From Bacteroidota bacterium (GTDB taxonomy: Bacteria > Bacteroidota > Bacteroidia > Bacteroidales > UBA1402), in assembly GCA_030706285.1 (NCBI GenBank), contig JAUZOU010000002.1, positions 1 through 35,854 on the forward strand: a stretch of DNA of 35,854 nucleotides. Reading direction: 5' to 3'. The translations under genes and the position numbers were made by a program. The notes under the pieces are model-generated. The model was not told the DNA's origin. It did not search any database and was given only the letters and a program-made list of their open reading frames with translations. Below, one piece after another: positions 24,127-33,442 of this stretch (position 1 is its first letter; every line of letters begins with the position of its first letter).

Positions 24127-24261
24127 CTTTATATATAATTAATAGACAGTCTGCTATAAAAACAAGAGATACTAACCCTTCCAGTGTGTGTTCTTTAAAG
24201 GATATAACAGGGGTGTGCAAGGATTTTATACCCATTGCTATCAAACCGGCTACCGACCAGA

Positions 24262-24284
24262 TTATAAGGCCATTATCCTTATAA
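24262..24284. other. Perfect 8-bp inverted repeat before the adenylation gene
   Basis: TTATAAGG (24262-24269) and CCTTATAA (24277-24284) are exact inverted repeats around a 7-base spacer. They lie in the 190-bp gap between the GH56-like gene and the adenylation enzyme, at the point where the operon passes from glycan assembly to the carrier-protein block. It could be an operator or an mRNA stem. There is no T-run. Confidence 0.35.
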
Positions 24285-24316
24285 CCAGCCTTCATTCAGT
24301 CCTGCTATGAAAAAGT

Positions 24317-25255
24317 TTATTTATCAAGATTGTTGATGCTGTCCATAACCGCCAACGTTGTGTCAAGATAGGTTTGCAAGACATATTTCTTATGAGCCAA
24401 TAAATCAGTAACGCCTTGATATTCAGCTGCCAAAATAGCGTTTGACGACCGGCGATTACAAAGATAATCTTCATCATTCCACCAAATAAGCCCACTCGCT
24501 TTATTATTAAAATATTCGATGGTCAATAGTTTTGCTATAATTTGCTTATAGGTTGGATAATCTATAAGCATATTCCCGTTTGTAAAAGCTGGGTTGTCAC
24601 TTGAACAATATCTATGCCAGACAAAGCAATAGACAGGTTTATTTAACATACTACCCAATGCCAGGGCAAACCAAAGATTAGCCGTCATATAGTGAGAAAC
24701 AAACATCTGGTCAACGGTTAAACCTGCTTCATATCTTGGATAGAACTCTGGAGCCAGAAAATCCAGTTCTTTAAGCAAAGGAAGACATCGCTTTTGATTG
24801 GTCCCTTTTTCTTCAGCATATTGACTATAAATCCAGGTAGGCATAAAATAATAACTCCATTGCATATTTGGTCTCAGTTTTTTTGCATAACGCAATGCCG
24901 CAATAAACTGATTCAGATATTGTTGATAGACAGTTTCAGATGTGGAGCCCCTGCCGGCAAGCGTGTTATAGATCGATCCTTCCCAGTTTATGATGGCAAA
25001 GCCATGCTCTGCGGTGTCAGGCATCAACGAATTGACAATGCTCTCCATCTTTTCCTTGCTAAAAGAAACGCCATCCGCATTGACGAATTGATCCTGATAA
25101 AAGATATAGGCGCGTTGCAGTCCATTGGTTTTACCGAATTGAATTTGCCAAGAGTAAGGTTCAAGGGCGAACAACAGCTTTTGTTCAGTCTGGGAATTTA
25201 GTTTACCGAATGACCATCCAACCATCAACAAAAGCAAGAACAATAGCTTTTTCAT
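24317..25255 (-). CDS. Secreted hyaluronidase-like (GH56-like) protein
   Basis: A 312-residue exported protein. The start at 25255 (MKKLLFLLLLMVGWSFG) gives a clean signal peptide; an upstream ATG at 25303 would put 16 residues before it. Several segments fit the order of animal GH56 hyaluronidases: FALEPYSWQIQFG and AYIFYQDQF near the N-terminus; HGFAIINWEGS, matching the catalytic (I)DWE segment with Glu92 kept and the preceding Asp changed to Asn90; LRPNMQWSYYFMP, matching the LRPxxLWGYYLFP signature; DFLAPEFYPRY, matching the LYPSIYL region; and LIWWNDED near the last strand. This suggests a TIM-barrel glycosidase of the periplasm or surface, perhaps a glycan-trimming or length-control enzyme for the polymer made by the operon. 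The assignment is by motif order and is not certain. Confidence 0.55.
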   Translation of the reverse strand: MKKLLFLLLLMVGWSFGKLNSQTEQKLLFALEPYSWQIQFGKTNGLQRAYIFYQDQFVNADGVSFSKEKMESIVNSLMPDTAEHGFAIINWEGSIYNTLAGRGSTSETVYQQYLNQFIAALRYAKKLRPNMQWSYYFMPTWIYSQYAEEKGTNQKRCLPLLKELDFLAPEFYPRYEAGLTVDQMFVSHYMTANLWFALALGSMLNKPVYCFVWHRYCSSDNPAFTNGNMLIDYPTYKQIIAKLLTIEYFNNKASGLIWWNDEDYLCNRRSSNAILAAEYQGVTDLLAHKKYVLQTYLDTTLAVMDSINNLDK

Positions 25256-25411
25256 ACGAATGATTTTATTATAGACAATCAGGGTTAAGTCATCTATAAA
25301 CAACGAATCAGTTCATCCAATCCATATAATGATTGATAACATTCGATGACCCAAAAAAGATCGGTCTGACTCTGATTTTTATTAAACATGAAGGCTTTTG
25401 CCCGGCCGCAT

Positions 25412-26527
25412 TTATGAAAGAAGACTAGCATATCTAGTCTCAATCATATTGTAGATAATTTCTGTACTGTAAAAATTTCTCACTTTACGATACGCTTTTT
25501 CGCACAACATATTGGCATAGGCAGCATTCTCTATACAAAATTCAATCGCTTCCCGGATAGCTGATGCATTCTTTTCTCCAACAAGTAAACCGCATTTACT
25601 TCCATCAGCATCCGTTAGCATATCCGGTATAGCCGCTCTGTAAGTAGAGATAACCAATTTTCCTAAACTCATCGCTTCAAGAATGGAAATTGGAAAGGCC
25701 TCAGAAGGGAAATAGGTCGGCAGGGCCAGAATATCCATTGATTTCAGGAACTCAACAGCCATTGGATTTGGCAAAGGTCCAATTATTTGTATGTTTTTGT
25801 CCTTATACTGATCAAGAATTTCAGCTATTCTTCGTTCTGTCTTTGGACTGCCACCACCAACAATAAACAATGTCACATCTTTATTTTGCATGGAAATAAA
25901 CGCCTCAATCAATTCAAAAATGCCTTTTGTGGGAATTAGGTTCCCAATGAATGCAACGTTGTTAAACTTCTTGGGAGAATTGTCATATTCACGAGGCACA
26001 TCTATCCCATTTGGAATAAGATATATTTTTTGATTTAAGGACGGAATGCTTTTCAATATTTCTTCTGTTTTTCTGTCAAGAATCCAGATATTGTCGTATT
26101 GCTTCATTGTTAGTAGCAGGGACCATTTGTTAAAACCGCCGCACTCAATGATCGTCGGAATCGCCCCATAGCGACAATGTAAAATGCATTTTGTACCTTT
26201 ACGTTTGCAGATCCTGCACAAAACATAATCACGCAACGAACCGAACGAACCGCTGGTTGTGGTATGCATAATATCAAACCGCTGGCCTTTAAGGATTGTT
26301 CTGACCTGATGTGCCAAGATTATTAAATCCCAAAGTCCGGTCAATATTCTCCGAAGATTGGAATACCCCATTTTGTTTCCAAATCTGGGCATCGCATCAA
26401 TCGAAGTGATCTCAAAATGGTCTGATTTGAAATTTTTCACAAACTTTATAGCCCAAGAGCCAATACCACTACTGTTTTGTTTATGCACGACCTCACCTGT
26501 AGGAGCAATCAATAATACTCGCTTCAT
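25412..26527 (-). CDS. Glycosyltransferase family 4 (GT-B fold)
   Basis: A 371-residue cytoplasmic retaining glycosyltransferase. The N-terminal domain has the flexible glycine-rich loop (NSSGIGSWAIKFV) that contacts the acceptor. The C-terminal Glycos_transf_1 domain starts at about residue 185, with NNVAFIGNLIPTKGIFELIEAF, LFIVGGGS and the E-x7-E motif EAFPISILEAMSLGK that holds the donor nucleotide-sugar. Four cysteines (CRICKRKGTKCILHC) form an unusual cluster near residue 120. It should add one sugar to the lipid-linked repeat unit. It lies 18 bp after another family 4 enzyme and 156 bp before the GH56-like gene. Donor and linkage are unknown. Confidence 0.9.
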   Translation of the reverse strand: MKRVLLIAPTGEVVHKQNSSGIGSWAIKFVKNFKSDHFEITSIDAMPRFGNKMGYSNLRRILTGLWDLIILAHQVRTILKGQRFDIMHTTTSGSFGSLRDYVLCRICKRKGTKCILHCRYGAIPTIIECGGFNKWSLLLTMKQYDNIWILDRKTEEILKSIPSLNQKIYLIPNGIDVPREYDNSPKKFNNVAFIGNLIPTKGIFELIEAFISMQNKDVTLFIVGGGSPKTERRIAEILDQYKDKNIQIIGPLPNPMAVEFLKSMDILALPTYFPSEAFPISILEAMSLGKLVISTYRAAIPDMLTDADGSKCGLLVGEKNASAIREAIEFCIENAAYANMLCEKAYRKVRNFYSTEIIYNMIETRYASLLS

Positions 26528-26545
26528 ATCATTCTAATTTAGTTG

Positions 26546-27718
26546 TTAACTTTTATTTATCTCCAACAGAAATCTGTGAATTGATGATCCATGCTTTTTA
26601 TAATCGAAACAAGACAAGCCGACCTGATAACCATTCAATCCGATCAGGTCGGATTCAGCAGGATCTTCAACCGCTTTTTTCATTTTATCGGCTATCAGCG
26701 ACGCTTCCAATGTCGGTACGATATAGGCATTGACGGCATCTTTGAAATAGTATTGAATTTCTCCAACATTGACTGTAATGATAGGGCGCCTTGCAGACAG
26801 ATATTCTGCAATTTTCTGGCTGAACCTGGCTTTATCGATCTCACTGTTTTCCGATAAGGGAATCAATAAGGCGATGGCTCTTTCCATTTTTTGTTTTAGT
26901 TCTTCATTGGAAAGCTGCGGCAAAATTCTGATTCTGTCAACATAGTTGGTTTCGTTGATGTAGGAAGCAATCCTATGCATTTCTTGTTCACTCCCATACA
27001 AAACCAGTTGTAGCTGTTGCCTGTCATGCCTCTCTCTAACAAACAGGCAGAAACTATCGATAAGGACCTTTATGACTCTGAAATAGACAGCGCCGCCACA
27101 GAAAAAGAAATAATTATCAACAGTCGACCCATACTTCATATCATATTCATTATCAGCATAATCAGCCAGTATTGGAACTCTCAACATCGGTTTGTGAAAC
27201 CGTCTGATCTTGTTTTCCAGGTAAAGAGAGATTGGCAGAATGCCATCGACAAAGTAGCCGAAAGTTTTGTCAAATAAAAAAGCTGATACTCTTGTCAAGC
27301 CTTTGCGTGGCCAAGCCAGATGCCACTCATGGATAATATTGACGATCTTGTAGCCTGAAAACTTTGCCATCGCTATGTAAACTAAATACAAGGGATAAAC
27401 TGTTTCCAGCAGCACCACTGTATTGGTTGACGTGCGATCCTTCAGTTTTTTCAATACCGTATGCAATTGAATCAGATTGAACAGGAGGGAAATGACAATG
27501 CTTCTCCTGCGAAGGAAACAATAATAATTAAGGCCTTTGGTTTGTCCACTGACTAACCTGGATGCCAGATTAAAATCACCAATCACAGGATTGATGACAG
27601 ATACCTTGTCACCCTGCTCGATCAATCCCCTGCCAATTAGCTCCATCTTTGTGTTACTCGCTGTATACTTGAATGGATAATGCCTGGTACATTCAATGAA
27701 TAGGACGTTATTGTTCAT
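26546..27718 (-). CDS. Glycosyltransferase, GT4-like
   Basis: A 390-residue GT-B-type glycosyltransferase. The N-terminal half contains a hydrophobic stretch (about 85-120) that may help membrane association, and IVNIIHEWHLAWPRKGL. The C-terminal half has the donor-domain features YFFFCGGAVYFRVIKVLIDSF, LVLYGSEQEMHRI and FSQKIAEYLSARRPIITVN, which is the family's usual Glu-containing loop. It is more divergent than the neighbouring GT4. It is expected to extend the undecaprenyl-linked repeat unit on the cytoplasmic side. It lies 40 bp after the GT2 gene in the same operon. Confidence 0.82.
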   Translation of the reverse strand: MNNNVLFIECTRHYPFKYTASNTKMELIGRGLIEQGDKVSVINPVIGDFNLASRLVSGQTKGLNYYCFLRRRSIVISLLFNLIQLHTVLKKLKDRTSTNTVVLLETVYPLYLVYIAMAKFSGYKIVNIIHEWHLAWPRKGLTRVSAFLFDKTFGYFVDGILPISLYLENKIRRFHKPMLRVPILADYADNEYDMKYGSTVDNYFFFCGGAVYFRVIKVLIDSFCLFVRERHDRQQLQLVLYGSEQEMHRIASYINETNYVDRIRILPQLSNEELKQKMERAIALLIPLSENSEIDKARFSQKIAEYLSARRPIITVNVGEIQYYFKDAVNAYIVPTLEASLIADKMKKAVEDPAESDLIGLNGYQVGLSCFDYKKHGSSIHRFLLEINKS

Positions 27719-27758
27719 ACATGTTACCTTGAGAATTGGTCTTATTGGTAAAAATGGA

Positions 27759-28667
27759 TTACATTTCTGACAGGAAACGCCAGTAGTTCCTTGGGAACAG
27801 GCACAACAACCTGAAATGAACCGTTATCAATCTGAACAGGTAGAAGAACCAACCCTTCCTGGAAGTCAGCCCTCTGTACAGAAAAAGCCTGACAATCAAC
27901 ATATATCGTAACTTATCGTCATTTCCAGACACGATATATCGCTGAAAAGCAGCAGCATACACTTTCCCCATGCATTGACGGATAACTTTTTGTGAAACTG
28001 CGGTTAGTTGCCCATTCGAATGATTGATCCTGTAAACAGCTCCGTAAATATCAACAAAGATGCCTTTTGAGTGTTCCGATATTCTGATCCACATATCAGT
28101 ATCTTCAACATTCGACAGTGAGACATTGAACAATCCAACCGAATCAAGCACAGTCCGCCTGACAAAAATGGTGTTCGTATTGATATCATGCCCCCTGTAC
28201 AAAGCATGGTATTTTTTATCCAAAGCCGACATCCTTTTTCGGGTCCAATCGGTCACCATCACTTTTCCATCGCCCCTGTTAATTTCTTGCCTGCTTCTGC
28301 AGAACGAGTAACCTGCCTCAGGATTGGCCTCCATCACCTCCACCATTTTTTTTAAATAGCCGGGCAGGTAATAATCATCCGAATCCAGAAAGCAGACGTA
28401 ATCCTTTGTTGAGGCCATAATGCCACGGTTTCTGGCTCCAGAGACACCTTGTTCCGTACTGTCAGCCGGTTTTCGAAGAAGCATCACCTTTTTTCCGAAA
28501 GATTCAACCACTCTGATGGATCCGTCCGTCGAACCATCATCTGAAACAATGATTTCAACATCGCCTGTATAATTCTGAGAAATAACGCTATCCAAACTTA
28601 GCCCGACCGTTTTTTCCCGGTTATAGCAAGGAATAATCACACTGATTCCTTTAGTCTTACTGTTCAT
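27759..28667 (-). CDS. Glycosyltransferase family 2
   Basis: A 302-residue inverting GT-A fold enzyme. It opens with ISVIIPCYNREKTV, has the nucleotide-contact SDDGSTDGS, the GVSGARNRGI segment and the metal-binding DXD-like site FLDSDDYYL near residue 95, then VEDTDMWIRI, matching the catalytic-base ED motif. A basic, hydrophobic C-terminus (about 250-302) suggests peripheral membrane contact. It overlaps the end of the polymerase gene by 11 bp, so translation is probably coupled. It should add a sugar to the lipid-linked repeat unit; donor and linkage cannot be assigned. Confidence 0.92.
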   Translation of the reverse strand: MNSKTKGISVIIPCYNREKTVGLSLDSVISQNYTGDVEIIVSDDGSTDGSIRVVESFGKKVMLLRKPADSTEQGVSGARNRGIMASTKDYVCFLDSDDYYLPGYLKKMVEVMEANPEAGYSFCRSRQEINRGDGKVMVTDWTRKRMSALDKKYHALYRGHDINTNTIFVRRTVLDSVGLFNVSLSNVEDTDMWIRISEHSKGIFVDIYGAVYRINHSNGQLTAVSQKVIRQCMGKVYAAAFQRYIVSGNDDKLRYMLIVRLFLYRGLTSRKGWFFYLFRLITVHFRLLCLFPRNYWRFLSEM

Positions 28668-29847
28668 TTTCCCGTTCTTTATTCTTGATCAGCCCTTCCG
28701 TCATTGCCCAAATCATAGCCAGATAGGCAAAAAAGGTCGGATAAATAATCAAATGGCTGACCGAACTCATGACAATAAAGATCAAAAACGCTGCATAATT
28801 AGCCTGGAAAAACCGATCGTCAATGTGTCTTAGATAGAAGAGCCGTCGGATCAGTAGTAAAATGATGTACAAATAAATTATCAATCCGACGATGCCAAAA
28901 TCAAATAAGACTTCGAGGAAATCATTGTGCGCAGACACCCCGGTACCTTCAACTGTTGTACTGGCTGCCAATACACTATTTTGTCCGGAACCGATCAACT
29001 TGTCTTCAAGACTCTTGTCTTCAAATTTTTTCCAAACAGTTTTATAAATGTCCAACCGGCCTGATCCTTCATCACTTTGCATGGAAACAAACCTGTTTAA
29101 AATAAAATTATTCGTTTCTTTATTAATATAATTAAATGCAACAACTCCAGCTGCAATAATTGCACAGGACAACAGTATGCCGGCAACTATGTTGACACTT
29201 TTAGATTTAACGAAATCATAATAAATCGACATAAATAGAACTAAAACAGAATAGATTAACGCCGATCGTTTAAATGATATTAAAACCAATATAAATCCGA
29301 TGATGAGGAGCAGGTATTTTAAGCGCTTAGTCTTTGATAAAAAAGCAAAAGGCAAAAGAAGGGCATTAAAATAGATGGCATTGGATTGTACAAATACTTC
29401 TTTACCGTACTCATCATATCTTATAACCGTTTTGGTTCTCATATAGACAAAGAGAAGCAGCATCAAAAAGAACAGGAAAGGAAAGGCCTTTAAGAATAAT
29501 CTAACATTGCTCTCCTGAGAATCTTCATAGGCAATATAGTAAAACAAAAAATAGATTAAAGGCCACCAAATGATAGTTCGAAGGCTGCGAAACAAATCAT
29601 TTGAATTGACAATTGTATTTAATACGGCATAAATGAGCCAGACAAAGACAGCCATGTTTAAACTACTGTTGACCAAGTTACCGATATTTGAAATGATGAC
29701 GATCAGAGCGACAGCCTCCAGCAATAGTAACAACACAATGGCGAAATAACTGAACGTTGCAAATGTTGCCACATCATTTGCCTGTAAAGCGCAAAGGCTC
29801 CATAGCCCCAGTAATCCGTACGTGATGAATGTTATTGGCTTACTCAT
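28657..29847 (-). CDS. wzy: Wzy-type polysaccharide polymerase / O-antigen ligase family membrane protein
   Basis: A 396-residue integral membrane protein with about ten to eleven hydrophobic segments and a large extracytoplasmic loop between about residues 230 and 320. That loop ends in SAHNDFLEVLFDFGIVGLIIYL, the His-containing signature of the Wzy_C/WaaL family. It polymerises undecaprenyl-linked repeat units at the periplasmic face. The start at 29847 overlaps the pyruvyltransferase stop (ATGAGTAA); an ATG three codons earlier is possible. As usual for the family, sequence is poorly conserved and assignment rests on topology, this signature and location next to Wzx, Wzc and glycosyltransferases. 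Confidence 0.85.
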   Translation of the reverse strand: MSKPITFITYGLLGLWSLCALQANDVATFATFSYFAIVLLLLLEAVALIVIISNIGNLVNSSLNMAVFVWLIYAVLNTIVNSNDLFRSLRTIIWWPLIYFLFYYIAYEDSQESNVRLFLKAFPFLFFLMLLLFVYMRTKTVIRYDEYGKEVFVQSNAIYFNALLLPFAFLSKTKRLKYLLLIIGFILVLISFKRSALIYSVLVLFMSIYYDFVKSKSVNIVAGILLSCAIIAAGVVAFNYINKETNNFILNRFVSMQSDEGSGRLDIYKTVWKKFEDKSLEDKLIGSGQNSVLAASTTVEGTGVSAHNDFLEVLFDFGIVGLIIYLYIILLLIRRLFYLRHIDDRFFQANYAAFLIFIVMSSVSHLIIYPTFFAYLAMIWAMTEGLIKNKERENEQ

Positions 29848-30940
29848 ACAAGGCATTTATTAGATAGGACTTAGAGTCGTTTATTTGCTCATATAGTTTT
29901 GTCATATCAGCGAAACTGATTTCATCAACCTCTTTAATTTCAGACAAAGGGGTCTCTTTGTGGACAATCCTGTTTTCCAGACCTAGATTCGTTAATAGAG
30001 AAGTGATGCGGCTAGCCGTTTTCTCTAATGCGATATAGGTATAAAAAGGACGCTGGAAAATGAGCGAAAATGCTGTTCCATGAAATGCATCCGTCACAAC
30101 AGCTGAGGCATATTTGATTAAATTGACATAAGTTTCTACTCCGGCTGAATTGATGAATACATCCACGTCATTGTATTCATTTCTTATTTTTGAGATCGGA
30201 TCGCTTGATAGTATCACCAGCTTGTTATTATTTTTGTTAATGGCTTTGGCTATATCTATCAGTGATTTTTTTCCATCCAGATCATAAATAAAAATATAAT
30301 CTTCCTTAATCAGCCGTTTGGGACATAGTAGACTCCATTCTTCTTTATTTAATAAAAAAACAGGATCCAGTACCTGAGGAACAGGCTTTCCCACAATTTC
30401 GCTTAAAAAAGCTGCCCCATCGTTTTCCCTGCAGGAAATTGCGTCAAAATCCACCACATACTCTCTGATTAGTTTTTTCAAGTTCTCTGAAAATTCACTA
30501 ACTCCAAAACTAGGTGCATAGGCAATTTTTTTCTGATTTTCTTTTTTGGGAAAAGGTTGAAAATAGATCAGATTATCAGGATATTCAAAATTAAACACCT
30601 GATCACTTCCTGTTAAAATACAATCATAATTAAAAGGAATATCTTCTACCTCCCTATACCGCTTTGTCAACTTGAAATGAGAAGCCGAGAACGTCCTGAA
30701 CCGCTTTTTTCTTAATAAATGGTCCGTTATAAAAACCGTCTTTACGATATAGTATATCATCTCCCGTACAGATCCCGGTTTATGATAATAATTATATCGG
30801 CGCATATGTTCGTCCGGATAATAATTGACAATTTCAATGTCGTAACCGTTATTCTTTAAAAATGAATACAGTCCGTACGTCTGCAGTACCGCTCCGTAAT
30901 TGATGGGGAAATGAAATGTTAGCAATCCAATCTTTTTCAT
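29840..30940 (-). CDS. Polysaccharide pyruvyltransferase family protein
   Basis: A 366-residue CsaB/WcaK-like enzyme that forms pyruvate ketals on sugars with phosphoenolpyruvate as donor. Typical features are the N-terminal IGLLTFHFPINYGAVLQTYGL, the DCILTGSDQVFN motif (about residue 108) and the C-terminal TDAFHGTAFSLIF motif, where the family has its conserved His. The gene overlaps the iron-sulfur FrhB-like gene by 4 bp (ATGA) and the polymerase by 8 bp, so the three are translationally coupled. Pyruvylation would give the polymer a negative charge. Some members of this family transfer other groups, so the exact acceptor is open. Confidence 0.9.
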   Translation of the reverse strand: MKKIGLLTFHFPINYGAVLQTYGLYSFLKNNGYDIEIVNYYPDEHMRRYNYYHKPGSVREMIYYIVKTVFITDHLLRKKRFRTFSASHFKLTKRYREVEDIPFNYDCILTGSDQVFNFEYPDNLIYFQPFPKKENQKKIAYAPSFGVSEFSENLKKLIREYVVDFDAISCRENDGAAFLSEIVGKPVPQVLDPVFLLNKEEWSLLCPKRLIKEDYIFIYDLDGKKSLIDIAKAINKNNNKLVILSSDPISKIRNEYNDVDVFINSAGVETYVNLIKYASAVVTDAFHGTAFSLIFQRPFYTYIALEKTASRITSLLTNLGLENRIVHKETPLSEIKEVDEISFADMTKLYEQINDSKSYLINALYE

Positions 30941-32112
30941 GACTTATACCTGATTAGTTTCTTTATCGCCTGTTTCACTCTATATTGTCTGATACGACGG
31001 GCATACCGTTGATCAAGCGCACTGGCAAATCCGTTTTGCTGAACCGCCCTGAGCATCTGTGCTCTTAGTTCAAGTGAATACTCAGCCTTATTCCGTTTAT
31101 AGGCATATTCATATTGGCTTTTGTCCAGATTTTTAAGATAGACATTCGAATCTTTTCTAAGTTCTTCGACAATGGCTTTCCCTTTTTCTGAGTTGGCAAT
31201 CATAAGTGAAATGCCAGTATCATCATCATCAACAACGCCTTTTCTTCCAACAAAATCGCCAATTGTCAGATCAGAGCCATGATAATGAATGGCTTCACAG
31301 GCATAACAGGATCGCCTTAGCAATAAACCATCCAGGAACGCCATATAAAACGGATCTTCCAGGAACGCTCTGCTTCTTTGAAGTTTTCCATTGGCTGCCA
31401 CATACTTGACACTCATCATGTTACCCGACCAACCACTTTTCTTGGAGCAAAAATCGATCGAGACCAGCTCACTCTTTAGCTTTTCTTCTATGGTCCTGAT
31501 ATATTGTGAAAAATGGTCGTTCGAGAGGACTCCATGACAAATGAAATCAACTAAGATCAAGTGACCGGTATCGATGTGCAATACCTCCAGAAACCGTTTC
31601 AATCCAAGTACTTGACAGGGAGTTCCGCAATACAGGACCCATCTGTTTTGCTTCAGAAATTTTCTGACTGCTGAAAAGGCCTCCAGCGTATTGGATTCGA
31701 AATATTTTGACTGTCTGAAAGCAGACAAGTCGAAGTCATCTGTATGGCATTGTTCGAGCCTCTTCTTTTTGTAATCGTATCTTGCACCAAAGACAACCCC
31801 TGAATCGTCCAGGACGCTAGTTGAAAGGACAGAAAAGAAACCGCCGGATGAACTCTTTGCAACCAGTTGCTTATCTCTGCTCCAACCGGCATAACCCTCT
31901 ATCCCGGCCAGATCGACCTTTTCTTTATCCACAAAAACAGGACATGCCTTTTCACACAAGCCACAATCGCTACACGTATCCATGTTAACAACAGGCATCA
32001 GAAATCCTTCCGTGTCTGCACGTAGTTGAAGGCTACTAGAACCACAGATATTCACACAGGATCCGCAGGCTGTACATAAATCAGTAATCTCGAGAATTTT
32101 AAGTCTTGTCAT
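30937..32112 (-). CDS. FrhB-like iron-sulfur protein (coenzyme F420 hydrogenase/dehydrogenase beta-subunit family)
   Basis: A 391-residue redox protein. The N-terminus carries two 4Fe-4S clusters: CTACGSCVNIC (about 13-23) and CSDCGLCEKACP (about 42-53). An FrhB N-domain follows with KSSSGGFFSVLS and a YCGTPCQVLGLKRF segment, and then the FrhB C-domain with FVCHG-type (FICHGVLS) and DLTIGDF motifs. True F420 use is not expected in Bacteroidota. In this phylum the family often pairs with polysaccharide pyruvyltransferases in capsule loci, as here, and its reaction is not established. It overlaps the flippase gene by 14 bp and the pyruvyltransferase by 4 bp. Confidence 0.9.
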   Translation of the reverse strand: MTRLKILEITDLCTACGSCVNICGSSSLQLRADTEGFLMPVVNMDTCSDCGLCEKACPVFVDKEKVDLAGIEGYAGWSRDKQLVAKSSSGGFFSVLSTSVLDDSGVVFGARYDYKKKRLEQCHTDDFDLSAFRQSKYFESNTLEAFSAVRKFLKQNRWVLYCGTPCQVLGLKRFLEVLHIDTGHLILVDFICHGVLSNDHFSQYIRTIEEKLKSELVSIDFCSKKSGWSGNMMSVKYVAANGKLQRSRAFLEDPFYMAFLDGLLLRRSCYACEAIHYHGSDLTIGDFVGRKGVVDDDDTGISLMIANSEKGKAIVEELRKDSNVYLKNLDKSQYEYAYKRNKAEYSLELRAQMLRAVQQNGFASALDQRYARRIRQYRVKQAIKKLIRYKS

Positions 32113-33382
32113 GTTTAAATTTCATTTTCAGCCCAATCAGGGCTACATTCCCGATGAAAAACAACACAAAACTGATGACCGTACCCCATGCTGCCCCAAT
32201 GGCTCCCCCTTTTGATATGAACATAGAATACATCCAGATACAAAGCAAACTACCGATAATCTTATTAATCAGCGTGATTCTTGTAAACCCCAATGCAATG
32301 GTCACCTGTGACAATGAATAATAAAGCATGCTGGTTATGGAAGAAAGGGCAACAATCATAGCATACTTGGTAGAAGCCACATACCTTCCGGCAGTAAGAA
32401 TATTCACCAGAAAAGGAGCCAACGCAATAAATACCAGTGCGACGACAGAAACGAAACCCACCATGACGACTATGATTCGTGTACATCTCCTGAAATCCCG
32501 ATGGACAACGCTTTCAAAAATATCCGGTTGAAACGTATTGTTGATTGAGGTAGAGACAATGCTCAGGTAGCCCGCAATTTGTACACCGACCACATAAAAA
32601 CCAAGCTCTGCCAGATTTCCTTGCCTTTCCAGAATCACTCTGTCAAAACCAGTGGCAAAAAACGATAACATGGATGCCAACACCAATGGATAACAAAACT
32701 TTATGGCATCCAAAAACAGTAACTTATTCAATTTAACCTTAAATAGTTGCCTGTTGTTGTAGAAACAATAGCCAAAAACGATCAGATTACCCAACAATGG
32801 CGCCAGCAACTTGCCAAAAGCGCCATATTTCAGTAAAACGACCAATAAAATGACCAGACATAAGCCTAGCAATCCGCTCAATACAGAAAGCCGGAAGAAC
32901 TCTTTGCTCCTTCTCTGCATTCTGTAGTCAGTTAATGTCAACGAATAAAGACCAACCAATGGTATAGTCATAACTGAAAGCAGTGCATAAGGCATAAACG
33001 GTATTTCGGTATCAACATTGAATAGTTTTACGTACACATACAAACCACCCAAAGAAATAAGTGCATTGATCAAAGAAAAGTATATCAGCACCTTTACCAG
33101 AACCGCTTTCAATTCCTTTCTGCCATCTTCGGATAATTCAAAATACCGCTTCGTATAATAATGCAGTAAATAAAATTCAATAAAAGGCGAAATCAATAAG
33201 TTGAAGGCCGTATAATATCCGACAATGGCATAATCTGTCGGAGACATATTCATGGCAATAAGCGGATTGACGATGACAGCTAATGCGGTAGGGATGATCG
33301 AAGCCAGCGTATAGATACCCAGATCAAAGACCTGTTTTTTATGTTGATGTATCGTATCGACACAATGTTGGTATAAACCCAT
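32099..33382 (-). CDS. wzx: Wzx-type oligosaccharide flippase (MATE/MOP superfamily)
   Basis: A 427-residue membrane protein with about twelve to thirteen hydrophobic helices across its length, starting after a short cytoplasmic N-terminus (residues 1-17, HQHKKQVFDLGIY). Segments such as LASIIPTALAVIVNPLIA, MSPTDYAIVGYYTAFN and the FATGFDRVILERQGN loop follow the polysaccharide-biosynthesis-protein pattern. It moves undecaprenyl-diphosphate-linked repeat units across the inner membrane for Wzy polymerisation. It lies 60 bp after the YdjC-like gene and overlaps the iron-sulfur gene. It is the only flippase in the window, so both phosphoglycosyl transferases would have to share it or use one elsewhere. 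Confidence 0.92.
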   Translation of the reverse strand: MGLYQHCVDTIHQHKKQVFDLGIYTLASIIPTALAVIVNPLIAMNMSPTDYAIVGYYTAFNLLISPFIEFYLLHYYTKRYFELSEDGRKELKAVLVKVLIYFSLINALISLGGLYVYVKLFNVDTEIPFMPYALLSVMTIPLVGLYSLTLTDYRMQRRSKEFFRLSVLSGLLGLCLVILLVVLLKYGAFGKLLAPLLGNLIVFGYCFYNNRQLFKVKLNKLLFLDAIKFCYPLVLASMLSFFATGFDRVILERQGNLAELGFYVVGVQIAGYLSIVSTSINNTFQPDIFESVVHRDFRRCTRIIVVMVGFVSVVALVFIALAPFLVNILTAGRYVASTKYAMIVALSSITSMLYYSLSQVTIALGFTRITLINKIIGSLLCIWMYSMFISKGGAIGAAWGTVISFVLFFIGNVALIGLKMKFKHDKT

Positions 33383-33442
33383 TTATAAACTGTTAAAATG
33401 ACGTTATATAAAAAGCCTCACCAGATTCATCTATTCCTGGTA

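Noticed and set aside
24074..24295. 73-codon minus-strand ORF before the adenylation gene
   Set aside because: It partly overlaps the adenylation gene start in another frame, lacks recognisable features and lies across the inverted repeat, so I treat the gap as non-coding.
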